Shown: positions 7,292 through 17,400 of the stretch, one piece after another
Layout of the letters: each line of letters begins with the position of its first letter
Position numbering within the stretch: position 1 is the stretch's first letter
Source: CALBTQ01 sp036725605
Lineage (GTDB): Bacteria; Lernaellota; Lernaellaia; Lernaellales; Lernaellaceae
Assembly: GCA_036725605.1 (NCBI GenBank)
Contig: DAIMDW010000005.1
Location: forward strand, 1 to 64,000
Direction: 5' to 3'
DNA: 64,000 bases
The notes under the pieces: model-generated
Told to the model about the DNA's origin: nothing
Database searches by the model: none
Seen by the model: only the letters and a program-made list of their open reading frames with translations
Made by a program: the position numbers and the translations under genes

Positions 7292-8677
7292 CTATTTAAT
7301 AAGACCGCGCAAATTTTGCAGCGCGTAGCGGGCCATGCGGCGGTTGGCGTTTTTGACGATCTGCTGCGGGATGCGCCAGGCGTAGTAGGGCCGTAGGTAG
7401 ACGCGGCGCGCGAAGATTTTCGTCCAGGCTTCCAGGTCGTCGCGCGATTGCGTCCAGGGCAGACGCACCCAGGGGAGGTCCGGTTCGCGCGGGTCCCACG
7501 AGCCGACCAGCGTGCCGTCGGCCTGCGCCTGCTCGTATACCGCCGTGCCCAGGTAGGGTTTGAGCACCTGCAGCGACACCGCGTCGGGTTTGGTCTTGTT
7601 GACGAAGCGGATCGTTTCCGCGATCGTCTCGGGCGTCTCGCCCGGATAGCCCAGCAGGAAGCCGGCGTGCACCATGATGCCCGCGCGTTTGGCTTTTTCG
7701 ATGACCTCGGCGTTGCGCTCGACCTTGGTGCCCTTGCGCATGGCGTCGAGGATATGTTGCACGCCCGACTCAATGCCGAAGCTGATGATCTCCGTGCCGG
7801 CCGCCTTCGCCCGGCGTAACGTTGCGTCGTCCAGCGCGTCGCTACGCGATTTGAGGAACAGTTTCAGGTCGAGCTTGTCGCGACGGATCCACGCGAAGAT
7901 CTTGCCCATGCGCTCGCGTTCCTGCGTGAAGTTGTCGTCGTCGATGTCCAGAAAGCGCATGCCCGCCTCATAGCGCTGCACGATTTCCTCGTAGATGTTT
8001 TCCGCGCTGCGATGCTCGACGCCGCGCCGAATGGCGTTGTAGCAGAAACGGCAGGCGAACTTGCAGCCGCGACTGGTGACGATGCTGTCGAGCGGCCGCG
8101 TGTTCATGATCTGGTAATACGCGCCGCGTTCGTAATGCTCGCGCACGAAACGGCGGTCGGGAATGGGCACGGCGTCGATGTCGAATTCGTCTTCCGCGTC
8201 GAGCGTGGTGACGATCTGTCCGGCGATGCGGTAGGTCAGCCGCGGGATGTGATCCAGGTCGCCGCCGTCGCGCAACGTTTGCGCCAGGAGCGTCAGGCTG
8301 TTTTCGGCATAACCGGCGAGAAGGAAATCGGCGTCGGCGAAAATCGCCGCGGTGCCTTGCGGATCGGCGCTGGCGTGAATGCCGCCGAGCACGATTTTCA
8401 CTTGCGGCAACGCCGCGCGCGTCAGCTCGACCAAATGGTAGGTCGGCGCGATGATGTCGGAGAACAGCGGAAAACCCACCAGGCCGGGCGCCATGGCGCG
8501 CAGGCGATCGGCGATTTGCGCGATGGTCAGATCGGCCGCATTGGCGTCGAGCACCTCGACGGCGATGCCGTTGCGATCCAGCGCCGTCGCCAGGTACAGC
8601 AGATTCAGCGGCGGGTGCACCTTTTTGGCGAGCTTTTCCGGCTCGGAACGCGGCGGATTGACCAACACGACTTTCAT
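7292..8677 (-). CDS. B12-binding-domain radical SAM protein (third of cluster)
   Basis: A 461-residue radical SAM enzyme. The N-terminal cobalamin-binding-like Rossmann domain starts KVVLVNPPRSE and contains VKIVLGGIHAS. The [4Fe-4S] site is Cys205-x3-Cys209-x2-Cys212 (SRGCKFACRFC), followed by the family's IEEIVQRYEAG and IDDDNFTQ motifs. The C-terminus has no recognised extra domain. Members methylate or rearrange unactivated carbons in lipids, antibiotics and pigments, but a reaction cannot be predicted. It is the last gene of a leftward cluster with two more radical SAM genes. ATG at 8677 was preferred to a GTG 15 bases upstream because it starts the domain directly. Confidence 0.88.
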   Translation of the reverse strand: MKVVLVNPPRSEPEKLAKKVHPPLNLLYLATALDRNGIAVEVLDANAADLTIAQIADRLRAMAPGLVGFPLFSDIIAPTYHLVELTRAALPQVKIVLGGIHASADPQGTAAIFADADFLLAGYAENSLTLLAQTLRDGGDLDHIPRLTYRIAGQIVTTLDAEDEFDIDAVPIPDRRFVREHYERGAYYQIMNTRPLDSIVTSRGCKFACRFCYNAIRRGVEHRSAENIYEEIVQRYEAGMRFLDIDDDNFTQERERMGKIFAWIRRDKLDLKLFLKSRSDALDDATLRRAKAAGTEIISFGIESGVQHILDAMRKGTKVERNAEVIEKAKRAGIMVHAGFLLGYPGETPETIAETIRFVNKTKPDAVSLQVLKPYLGTAVYEQAQADGTLVGSWDPREPDLPWVRLPWTQSRDDLEAWTKIFARRVYLRPYYAWRIPQQIVKNANRRMARYALQNLRGLIK

Positions 8678-8716
8678 GGTTCGATGATCCACTTTTGGTG
8701 TAGGCGGCGCAAGCGG

Positions 8717-9691
8717 TCAGGCGGATTCTTTCGCGTTCAGCAAACCGGCGGCGATGGCCTTGGGCAGCAACGGCAGCGACAACAAGAGAGTGACGATCTC
8801 GCTGCCCAGCGACAGCAGCATCCCGGCGGCCAGCAGGTTCGCCTCGGGCGCGAAGCCCTGGAAGAAGTACACCATCGTCAACTCGCGCGCGCCGATGCCC
8901 ATCCAGGTCACCGGCAGGTTGGCGGCGAGGTAGACCAGCGGGCTGTACAAAAACAGCGCCGGCGTCGAAACGCTCGCGCCGGTCGCGGCGAGGGCCAGCG
9001 CGACCTTGGCGATGTTCGCGCCGTGCACGAGCGAGATCAGGCCGACCAGCGCGAAGCGTTTGCCCAGCGGCACGACGGCGAAGGCGGACACGAGATCGGC
9101 CGTGAGTTGGCCCAACCGCGGATGCAATTTCCCCAGCGGTCGGGCCAGCGCGCCCAGCGACGGCAGCAGCGCGATGATTGCGGGCAGGGCCAGCGTCAGC
9201 GGCAGCGCGAAGGGCAGGCGCATCCCCGGCGTCAGCCACAGGCCGACGGCGAGGTAGACGAACAGGGTGAACAAATTGATGAAGTGCAGCAGCAGCAGCG
9301 AACTGACGCCGTGCGCGCCCGGCAGCTTTTCGCGCCGCGCCAGGTAAGCCACGCCGAGCAGCCGTCCGAGCTTGAGGGGGATGATCACCTTGAGGCTCGT
9401 CGAGCCGATCCACACCGCCGTCAGCGCCCAGTAAGGCGTGCGGCAATCGTAGAAACGCAAAATGAGCCGCCACATCGCCGGCGTGAAAAAGAAGATCAAC
9501 CCGATGTGCAGCAACGTCATCGCCGCAAAATAGTCGAGGCGCACGTTGCGCAACGCGGCGGCGAATTGTCCGGGCGACAGCGAGCGCAGCAGCAAAAAGA
9601 GAATGAGGATCGTCGGCACGAGCGTGAGCACCCAGCGCGTGGCGCTTTGTTTTTTCACTTGCGGCGGTTGCGTGTCGGTCACGCCGGACAT
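8717..9691 (-). CDS. Flippase-like integral membrane protein (LPG synthase TM / UPF0104 family)
   Basis: A 324-residue protein with about eight predicted membrane segments, starting with a hydrophobic stretch (WVLTLVPTILILFLLL). The motifs SLKVIIPLKLGRLLGVAYLARRE and WMGIGARELTMVYFF match the AglD/lysylphosphatidylglycerol-synthase transmembrane family, whose members act as lipid flippases or glycolipid transfer partners. The usual catalytic synthase domain is absent. It lies between radical SAM genes, so it may move the lipid-linked product of that cluster across the inner membrane (inference). The ATG at 9691 is chosen; a TTG directly abutting the upstream gene stop is an alternative that adds 18 residues. 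Confidence 0.8.
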   Translation of the reverse strand: MSGVTDTQPPQVKKQSATRWVLTLVPTILILFLLLRSLSPGQFAAALRNVRLDYFAAMTLLHIGLIFFFTPAMWRLILRFYDCRTPYWALTAVWIGSTSLKVIIPLKLGRLLGVAYLARREKLPGAHGVSSLLLLHFINLFTLFVYLAVGLWLTPGMRLPFALPLTLALPAIIALLPSLGALARPLGKLHPRLGQLTADLVSAFAVVPLGKRFALVGLISLVHGANIAKVALALAATGASVSTPALFLYSPLVYLAANLPVTWMGIGARELTMVYFFQGFAPEANLLAAGMLLSLGSEIVTLLLSLPLLPKAIAAGLLNAKESA

Positions 9692-9745
9692 CCTGCGGTG
9701 GTTGAAATCGCCGTTACGATAGCACGCCGCGCGGCGGGCGGACAA

Positions 9746-11224
9746 TCAGCGCAGGCGGCGCAGGCGCAGCAGGTAGTATTTGATGTACAGCCAGAAGCGG
9801 TAGTCGCGGCCGCGCACCGCGCCGAGGATTTGCGCGAGGATGATCAGCGGACCGGGAATTTTGCGTATGTGCCGCCAACGGCGATTTTCCGTCAGCCAGT
9901 CGACGAAGCGGCGCGGCAGCAACGGCAGGAACTTATACAGCTTGCGGAAGGCGTCGGCCTGCGCGCGTTGCTCGTCGTCGAAAAACGTGTACTCGTGGAA
10001 AAAATCGCCGGTGCGGCCCTCGTCGATGTCGCGGACGTTCCGCTCGCTGAGCATGCCGCGTTCGCGCGCCGCATCGATGATCGGCGTGGCCGGAAAGTAC
10101 GTCAGGTTGTGACACTTGATGCGGTTGAGGTACGTGAGCGAGCGGTAGAAACGCGCGGCGAATTCGAAATCGGCGACGCTCTCTTCGGGCAGGCCGAAGA
10201 TGTGGTCGATGTCGTAGCGGAGCTTATAGCGGTCGCAAAGGCGGAAGGCGCGCTCGGCTTCCTCGTTGCTTTCGCTGCGCTGCAGGATGTTGCGGCGGAT
10301 CGATTCGTTGAGCGTCTGCAGGCCGAACTCGATCGCGTAGCAGCCCGACTCGGCCAGCGCCTGCGCGATTTCCTCGTCGAGAAATTTCACCTGGCCGAAA
10401 CAGCGGAACGGTTTGCGCACGCGCCGGCGGTATTTTTCGAGCAGGTCCAGCAGCCACGCTTTTTCGCCGAAGAGGATCGAATCGTTGAACATCACCTCGC
10501 GGTAGTCGTAGCGCCGCGCCATGAGTTCGAGTTCGTCGATCACCGCATCAACGCTGCGCCGGCGCAGGAAGCGTCGATTGTAGATGCGGTTGATTGCACT
10601 TTCGCAGCAATAGGCGCAGGAGAACGGGCAGCCGCGCACGGTCATCACCAGGTAGTCGTCGGCCATGTTCACCCAATTTTCGAACAGCGCTTTGTCGGGC
10701 AGCGGCAGCGTGTCGAGGTCAGCCAGCGGCGGCCGCAGCGGTGCGCAACGCACCTCGCCGTTCTCGCGCCAGCAGAGGTTGGCCGTGCCGCGCGGATCCT
10801 CGCCGGCGGCGAGTTTGGCGACCAGCTCGCGCATGGCCTCTTCGCCCTCGCCGACCAGCGCGTAATCGACGACCTCGTGTTTCATCACCTCGTGCGGCAC
10901 GAGCGTCACGTGGATACCGCCGAAGACGATCGGGCCGCGCACGTGGTCGCGCACGCGCCGGGCGATGTCCAGGCACCACTGGTAGGTGCCGGTGTACACC
11001 GAAAAGCACAGCAGGTCGGGCGGCGCGGCGATAATCTCACTGACGATCCGCGCGTCGCGGGCGTAGCGCTTTTCGAGGCGCGGCACGTAAAACACGTTGT
11101 CGTTGATGCCGAACAGGCCGGGGTCGTAATGCAGCGCCACGGTATGGCCGTCCTGTTTGAGCACCGCCGAGAGGTATTCGATGCCCAGATTTTCGCGGCC
11201 GAGATGGACGAAAGCGATTTTCAT
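9746..11224 (-). CDS. B12-binding-domain radical SAM protein (second of cluster)
   Basis: A 492-residue protein. The N-terminal Rossmann domain (MKIAFVHLGRENLGIEYLSA; VFGGIHVTLVP) resembles cobalamin-binding domains. The cluster-binding motif is Cys199-x3-Cys203-x2-Cys206 with an additional Cys at 207. Later motifs (IEFGLQTLNESIRR; FGLPEES) are typical of radical SAM/B12 enzymes. The first four bases of its reading frame overlap the stop of the upstream radical SAM gene (ATGA), so the two are translationally coupled. The gene ends one base before a possible TTG start of the flippase gene. Confidence 0.88.
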   Translation of the reverse strand: MKIAFVHLGRENLGIEYLSAVLKQDGHTVALHYDPGLFGINDNVFYVPRLEKRYARDARIVSEIIAAPPDLLCFSVYTGTYQWCLDIARRVRDHVRGPIVFGGIHVTLVPHEVMKHEVVDYALVGEGEEAMRELVAKLAAGEDPRGTANLCWRENGEVRCAPLRPPLADLDTLPLPDKALFENWVNMADDYLVMTVRGCPFSCAYCCESAINRIYNRRFLRRRSVDAVIDELELMARRYDYREVMFNDSILFGEKAWLLDLLEKYRRRVRKPFRCFGQVKFLDEEIAQALAESGCYAIEFGLQTLNESIRRNILQRSESNEEAERAFRLCDRYKLRYDIDHIFGLPEESVADFEFAARFYRSLTYLNRIKCHNLTYFPATPIIDAARERGMLSERNVRDIDEGRTGDFFHEYTFFDDEQRAQADAFRKLYKFLPLLPRRFVDWLTENRRWRHIRKIPGPLIILAQILGAVRGRDYRFWLYIKYYLLRLRRLR

Positions 11225-12690
11225 CGGATCAACGGATGATACTCACGGAACCGTTTGTGTTTTTTCAGCCACCGTTCGGAAATTTTCTCCTGGCTGAAGA
11301 TCATTTCAAATAAGGCGCGCGCCTTGCGGATGAATTCGTTCAGCGAGCGCACGCGCAACGTCGAGCGCCACAGGAAGCTGGGGCGCAAGTGGAAACTCAG
11401 GTACGCCCACTTGGTCATGCTGTCGATTTCCGCGTTGGTGAGTTTGGTCCAGGGGCGCGGCAGCGTGGCCTCGGCGGCGTTGCCCAGAATGTATTCGCGC
11501 CAGTAATCGTAGCCGCCGTCCTTGGTCATCTCGCGCCACATGCCGGTCAGCGGTTTGGCGGTGAGCTTGGAGAACTGCACGTAATCCAGATCGAGGCTTT
11601 TGGCGAAGCGGACCGTCTCGCGGAAGGTCTGCCGCGTTTCGCCGGGCACGCCGACCAGGAAAAAGCCCAGCGGCTTGATGCCGTATGATTTGACCATGGC
11701 GACCGTGTCGCGCACCTGCCGTACGTCGATGCCCTTGTTGACCAGGTCCAGCGTTTGCTGGTCGCCGCTTTCGATGCCGAAGTAGATGCGCCCGCAGCCC
11801 GCCTTGGCCATGGCGCGCGCCACGTCCTCGTCGATCGAATCGATGCGGCTGCGGCAGGCCCACAGCAAGTCGAGCCGGCGTTCGCCCATCAGGCGGCAGA
11901 TTTCCAGCGTGCGCTTTTTGTTGATGGCGAATTCGTAATCGAAGATGTCGATTTCACGCACGTCGTAATCGCGGTAGCACAGCTCCATTTCGTCGACGAC
12001 CTGCTCCGGCGTGCGCGGATCGTGCGGGGTGCGGCCCGCTTCGCAAAACATGCAGGAACGCGGGCAGCCCTTCGAGGTGACCATCACGGTGAAGTTTTTC
12101 CGCTCGGTGGGAAATTCCTCGTAGAGATGGTTGGGCAGCGTCGAGCGATCGGGGAACGGATAGTCGGAGAATTTTTCGTGCAGCTCGGGATCGGGCGTGC
12201 GCACGATTTCACCGTTGTCCTTTTTGTAGACCAGCCCGGGCACATCGGCGAAACGGCGCGCGCCGCCGAGTTCGTCAAGCAGCGCGGGCAGCGTGACCAA
12301 CGACGAGTTGACCACGCCGAAGTCGATTTCCGGCGCGGCGATCGACGCCTCCGGGTACACGCGCAGGTTGTAGCCGCCGACGAGCACCGGCACGCGCAAT
12401 TGCTGCTTGAGGTACTGCACCCAGGCGAGCGTTTCGCGAAACATGTAGGTGGTCATCATGAAGCCGATGACGTCGGGCTTGAAGGCGCGCAGGCGCTCGG
12501 CCGTGGCGGCCATGGTCAGGCCCTCGGTGCGGGCGTCGATGATGATCGATTCGTGCCCGGCGCGCTTGGCGATGGCCGACACCCAACACAGCGACAACGG
12601 CGGAAACAGGCCGAAGAAGCGCTGCACGATGCGCAGATTCTCTTCGTGCAGTTTGTAGCTGAAGGGATTGAAGACCAACGCGAGCCGCAT
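11221..12690 (-). CDS. B12-binding-domain radical SAM protein (first of cluster)
   Basis: A 489-residue radical SAM protein and the promoter-proximal gene of the leftward cluster. The N-terminal domain (MRLALVFNPFSYK; VPVLVGGYNLRVYPE) is B12-domain-like, and the Fe-S motif is Cys209-x3-Cys213-x2-Cys216 (KGCPRSCMFC). The motifs IYFGIESGDQQTLDLVNKG and FFLVGVPGET are characteristic of the family. A GGAT Shine-Dalgarno-like stretch precedes the ATG. Upstream of it the base composition drops sharply into the AT-rich island. The reaction is unknown. Confidence 0.88.
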   Translation of the reverse strand: MRLALVFNPFSYKLHEENLRIVQRFFGLFPPLSLCWVSAIAKRAGHESIIIDARTEGLTMAATAERLRAFKPDVIGFMMTTYMFRETLAWVQYLKQQLRVPVLVGGYNLRVYPEASIAAPEIDFGVVNSSLVTLPALLDELGGARRFADVPGLVYKKDNGEIVRTPDPELHEKFSDYPFPDRSTLPNHLYEEFPTERKNFTVMVTSKGCPRSCMFCEAGRTPHDPRTPEQVVDEMELCYRDYDVREIDIFDYEFAINKKRTLEICRLMGERRLDLLWACRSRIDSIDEDVARAMAKAGCGRIYFGIESGDQQTLDLVNKGIDVRQVRDTVAMVKSYGIKPLGFFLVGVPGETRQTFRETVRFAKSLDLDYVQFSKLTAKPLTGMWREMTKDGGYDYWREYILGNAAEATLPRPWTKLTNAEIDSMTKWAYLSFHLRPSFLWRSTLRVRSLNEFIRKARALFEMIFSQEKISERWLKKHKRFREYHPLIR

Positions 12691-12783
12691 ACGTATCCTT
12701 CCCGACCCAAAAATTTCGTTGGCTCAGGCTAGGCGATATCCCGGCGAAATTCAATAATAAATTCGAGGTATTGTATATATAGG

Positions 12784-13878
12784 TTAATTGATGTCTAACC
12801 GATTGAAAACAGCCTTAGAAAATCTTCGAATAATTATAGCGGCTTCTTCAGGAGTTTTAACTCGTGCATGTGGAGCATGACGGAATTCATTTTCAGGATA
12901 ATCTGAGTTGTCGATTCTAATTACATACAGATAACTTGGCGTTTCGTTGTTTTCCACATTGTGTTGAAGTCGATCTTGAATAATACCTTCTTCTTGATAA
13001 CAACCTTTACTGCCGTATTGATAATTCCTTGACCAGAATAATACGCAAGCAATGGATTCTTTTTCAAATACTCTTTTTGTTTTTAGCTTAATGTTCTCGA
13101 ATTCTGTAGTAATATTATCATCTCGATAATAAAATATCTGATTTTTTGGTTTGCCAAGTAATTGCCATACTTGATCAACGAATTTTTTATCTCTACCGGC
13201 GCAGGAAAAGGCGATTTTTCTTTGAAATGTTCGTTTTACTAATGAAGGATTGATATTAATTGAGATAGTTGTATCACCTGGAGCAGGAAGTGAGATTGAT
13301 CCCCAATTTTTCTCAATTAAACATTTTGATAAATAGACAAGTTCACCAAGGGTCGCAGCTCGATTAATATTAATGTGGTTAAAAATTTCATTTCCACTCA
13401 AGACGATTTTGAAAGAATTCTTATATTTATATTCAGGAGAAATTGTTAATCTCCACACCTGATTAGTATTGATATTTGCTGCCTGGTGTAATTGATTGCA
13501 AAACTGAAGAACGTGTACAATTATTCCAGTGAGGAGTTCCGGAGGAATAATCTTAATTTTATATTCTTCAATTGATGGCGTTACATCAATTTTACAACTA
13601 GTATTGAAATCAATATGAAGTAACGGATTATAAAATTTCTTTTTAAAACCCTGGAATACTGATGATAAAAAATAGTAGCCAAGATTGTTAAAAAGATTAT
13701 CATCCAATATTGGAAGAGAATAAAATAAATATTTATTACATAATTCACGACTGATATCCTGCCATAATGAAGAGTAACTAGATTGATATTGAGGTAATGA
13801 TTTAAATATTTCCTCTCGATGTTCAAGCATCCAGTTCATGTGAAGAATAACTAATCTTTTGTAATCTTCGTTATTCAT
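12784..13878 (-). CDS. TIR-domain protein, probable effector of a kinase-receiver-TIR system
   Basis: A 364-residue protein. The last ~144 residues (221-364) look like a TIR domain: KIAFSCAGRDKKFVDQVWQLL (strand A/helix A), IFYYRDDN (strand B), CVLFWSRNY (strand D), and GCYQEEG with Glu296-297 where TIR NADases place the catalytic Glu. The N-terminal half is unrecognised; its end (YLSKCLIEKNWGSISLPAPGDTTISI) faintly recalls a GHKL ATPase C-terminus, without the N and G boxes. The start chosen is the second of two adjacent ATGs, 7 bases after GGAG, overlapping the receiver gene by 8 bases; a longer frame inside that gene is unlikely. TIR domains in bacteria commonly cleave NAD+ in phage defence. 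AT-rich, unlike its flanks. Confidence 0.72.
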   Translation of the reverse strand: MNNEDYKRLVILHMNWMLEHREEIFKSLPQYQSSYSSLWQDISRELCNKYLFYSLPILDDNLFNNLGYYFLSSVFQGFKKKFYNPLLHIDFNTSCKIDVTPSIEEYKIKIIPPELLTGIIVHVLQFCNQLHQAANINTNQVWRLTISPEYKYKNSFKIVLSGNEIFNHININRAATLGELVYLSKCLIEKNWGSISLPAPGDTTISININPSLVKRTFQRKIAFSCAGRDKKFVDQVWQLLGKPKNQIFYYRDDNITTEFENIKLKTKRVFEKESIACVLFWSRNYQYGSKGCYQEEGIIQDRLQHNVENNETPSYLYVIRIDNSDYPENEFRHAPHARVKTPEEAAIIIRRFSKAVFNRLDIN

Positions 13879-14455
13879 CATTATGCTCCAATTTTCGAAT
13901 CGTTTCAATTTTTTCCTCTTTAAGAAATTCAACAATTCGATAAACGTCATTGTATACATTATTGTAGTTTTTCTGTAGTATTCGGTTTTCAAATGCCGTC
14001 ACTGGGGGGCGAAGATCCTCGTGTAAATGCTCAATTAGCTTATCGGCAGCATAGTCTTTAAGGTGTGTTATTATAGCAAAGCGATTCAATTTGTCGGCGA
14101 TAATGTCGTTGGCAACTAACATATTAAAAAGATAGGCGCCAGCTTCAAGCGCATTTGGCTCTTCAATAATAAGTTGGGGATATGGTGTATTATACTTATA
14201 AATTAATTCTTCAATACCACTTGGTAGAGTCATCATAATGTCAAAAGTAATAAAATCGATGAGATCGATATTATTTATGATAAATTCTATCGCCTCGTTG
14301 AAATTGTTGAGTAAGATTATATATCCATAATTGCGGTTCTGATATGAAAAACGATAATTTTCATCGGGTATTAATTTATTATTGACCAATACTCGAGCTA
14401 AATTTTCGCAAAACAACTCAGCATAAGTTCTTTCATCATCAACGATTGCGATCAT
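13871..14455 (-). CDS. Receiver-like (response-regulator) protein
   Basis: A 194-residue protein that starts like a phosphoacceptor receiver domain: MIAIVDDE with Asp6/Asp7, then DFITFDIMM with Asp72 as candidate phosphorylation site, and FAIIT with Thr130. The clear Lys of strand 5 is not visible (LRPPVTAF follows), and a longer-than-normal stretch separates Asp72 from Thr130. No DNA-binding domain is attached, so it is probably a single-domain or diverged receiver relaying from the upstream kinase to the downstream TIR protein. The Shine-Dalgarno GGGAGG lies 5 bases before the ATG, and the start overlaps the kinase gene by 17 bases. Confidence 0.7.
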   Translation of the reverse strand: MIAIVDDERTYAELFCENLARVLVNNKLIPDENYRFSYQNRNYGYIILLNNFNEAIEFIINNIDLIDFITFDIMMTLPSGIEELIYKYNTPYPQLIIEEPNALEAGAYLFNMLVANDIIADKLNRFAIITHLKDYAADKLIEHLHEDLRPPVTAFENRILQKNYNNVYNDVYRIVEFLKEEKIETIRKLEHNDE

Positions 14456-17400
14456 GTGTGCCTCCCATACTATAGGTTACCTTTTTCTTTAACATTTCTA
14501 CTACCAAGTCATAATTTGTCAGAAACATCGGCAGCCATATGGTAATTTGAGTTGGATATATCTCATGAGTTACTTTTACTACGCCACCATAGAAGTTGAC
14601 AACCTTCTGCACCAGCCAAAGGCCAAAACCTGTTCCTAAATCAGTGCGATTGGCACGAGGGGAACGATAACCTATTTGAAAAACCTTATTTTTACAGTCT
14701 GGTTCAATTCCTTTGCCCCAGTCATTGAAGACAATTCGATAATGAGGCCATTTAATTTTATTGGTAACATCATAATTATGATAGAAAAACGAGATATCGA
14801 TCTGGACAATTTCAGCTGGACGACTGCTGCCAGGATTATTCATTTTATGATATAAAGATATAAAGGCATCCTTCATGGTGTCAGGTAAATCGTAATTTAA
14901 AAGCCTGTGCAAATCTTTTTCTGTAATAATCCCGTGGAAAAACAGTCGTCCGTGTTTTACTTGTATACGTTTAGTGAAACTAATATCATCAATAACATCC
15001 AATTTTATGGGGCCATGATACGGAACGCAAAAAGCATCTCCTCGATAACGGATTGCATTGTTAATTATATTAAAAACAGTTTGCTGAAAATAGCTGCGAC
15101 TAATGAACAGACCGGGAAATTTTTGCCCAATAACCCCACTAAATGGGCGCGACACTGTCGCCTCTAAAATAGTGTCTTTTTCATAGGCATAAAACTCAAG
15201 CCAATTGGTTACTTCTTTGGTGGCATTATATAAAGAAATGGGATTATTACTGGGCTGCAATAAACCGTATTTCTCAAAAAGTCTTTCAGGTTTGGTTCGA
15301 GAATCATGATTGGCCGCTATTCGCCGAAGGTATTCTTCCATTTTGATAATGCTGACATTACCAACTAGCGCTTTCATGTGCTGACAAGCATTATATATTA
15401 TCTCCTGTCGATCCAATACTTGAATACGATTGGTGGGATCATGGAAATTGACTTTTACCCAATCCGAAAGGTTGCTGATTACCGACAAAGGAGAGGGTAA
15501 TTCATGGCCTAACACTTCTAAATTTCGCGCCATTTCATCGTGGGTTTGTGCAAGTGAAAGGAAGGGAACCAAATGTTCCGCCAAACTTTGCAGTAAGTAC
15601 ATGTCACGCCAAGAAAATATACTTGAAAAAAGTTCGATATCTGTATTTAAATTTCCAGGATTGGGATCACGCTTATTTAATAAGACAATTACGCCGACAA
15701 TTTGATGAGGTTTACTTGCTGTGCGGATAGGAACGCCTAAAAACGATTCAATCGGATATCCAGAATCGTCATTCTCCACTAATTTAATTTTGTCGAACCT
15801 TCTAATATTATGTACCTTTCTAGCCAAATTGCCATAATCTATTTCATTTAGGGGGTCTTGTGAGGAAATGATTTTCTTGTCGAGAGCAATCTCTCGTACT
15901 AGTGATGGTTTTCCTTCCTCGGAGATATACACTTCTCGATAATTAGGATCTTCCCAGATTAAATTGAATGAAGCTTTGAGTTCCAATTTATTTTCGGCAC
16001 GAAGAAATAAGGCTCCGCCATCGCAACGAAGTGAGTAACAGATTTCCTCCAAAATGCGATGGGCTTTCTTTTCCCATGATTCACTTGATTCCAATTGCTG
16101 AGACAGGAGAATTGTTTTATCTCGTTGATAATGCAGCAAAGAGAGGTCGAGAACTTCGATGAATTGATTAATATATTGTTCGACTAAATATTTTCCGTCG
16201 GCATTTTTTTCCATCAAAATATTTTTATAAAGGCGTTGCAGTCTTTCTTTAACTTGATCCGTTTCACGTCCTTTTAATAGATCAGTTGGAAAAGCGATTT
16301 TTGGATTTATAATCAAGGCAACGGATGGTCTTGCTTGTGGAATTGCTCCCATTAATCCTGTTTGTTTGTCGATGTTGATTCTCGATGGGCGAATCCAAAC
16401 TGCTAAAATATTGCATTGTGAATTTGGAAGAATTTCCGAGAATGCGGAATTAATTTTTGAAATATTCAATTCTCTCAAGTTACAAATGCCTGTTTCCTGT
16501 AAGTTTTTCGTTAATAATTTATTGAGGGAGTCGCTAATTGTGCGGTCATGAATTATAGGAGGATTTTTACAAAAAAAGTGCCTGATAAACCAGTTTGTTT
16601 TACTCCCATCCGCATTTTTTCGATTCAGACGTGGAGCAGTTGGTTTGAGTAGTATGGTTAAATCGGCATTAAAAAGGCTGTTTAAAAATTCAAGAGTATT
16701 GAAATATGTAGTATCCATGTCGCGGTTTGGCAATACTTGTTCAATATTTTCTAACATTTTAGATGCCAAATCTGCACTGGTGGCTTCAGTAATTTCTTCT
16801 GTAATGTCGCGTAAAACGCCCTCACAGTAAAGTGTGTGGCCAGCAAATTGTGTCGCGAATTCAAAAATCTCCACAATTCGATCATTGATGAGTGTCCGAT
16901 AATAATTTTCAGGGGGTGCACTATCGTCAACGATGGTGTCTGAGTACACGCGGCCTAGGGCTTTTTTATATAAATGCGGCCATTCCTCTTCTTCAAAGAA
17001 CCAGATCAATGAATGATCGAAATAGTATTTCTCCCTCATTTTCTTGAGGGCGTCGTCTCCGTATTTTTCTTCAAAATCTTTTAGTTCCTTTTCTTTTCCG
17101 GCGAGAAAAAAAAAGTTTTTGTTGGCATAGGATAGCGCAAAATCGGGGATTTTCTTGGTGTTCGGCTTAGGTGTTATAAATCTCTCTGAAAACGATTGAT
17201 TTCTTTTCCAATTTTGTGGCGTGTAATGAAGATAGCGATAGAGGGCGGCGTTGGAAGAGTCCAATTGATCATAAATTGACTGCCTCTTTTTATTTTTTTC
17301 ATTGGAGAGTGGTTGAGCCAGGCCGACTACCGCATGTCGAAGGTAACTTTTCCCATCAACCTCTTTATTCTCGATCGGAATGCTACGCACGGAAACTAAC

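Noticed and set aside
8012..11239. A 1075-codon open frame on the plus strand
   Set aside because: It is antisense to the radical SAM and flippase genes, is Arg/Gln/His-rich as expected from high-G+C shadows, and has no domain.
12784..13992. Longer form of the TIR gene starting at 13992
   Set aside because: This would overlap the receiver gene by more than 120 bases; the ATG at 13878 has a Shine-Dalgarno and a normal 8-base overlap.
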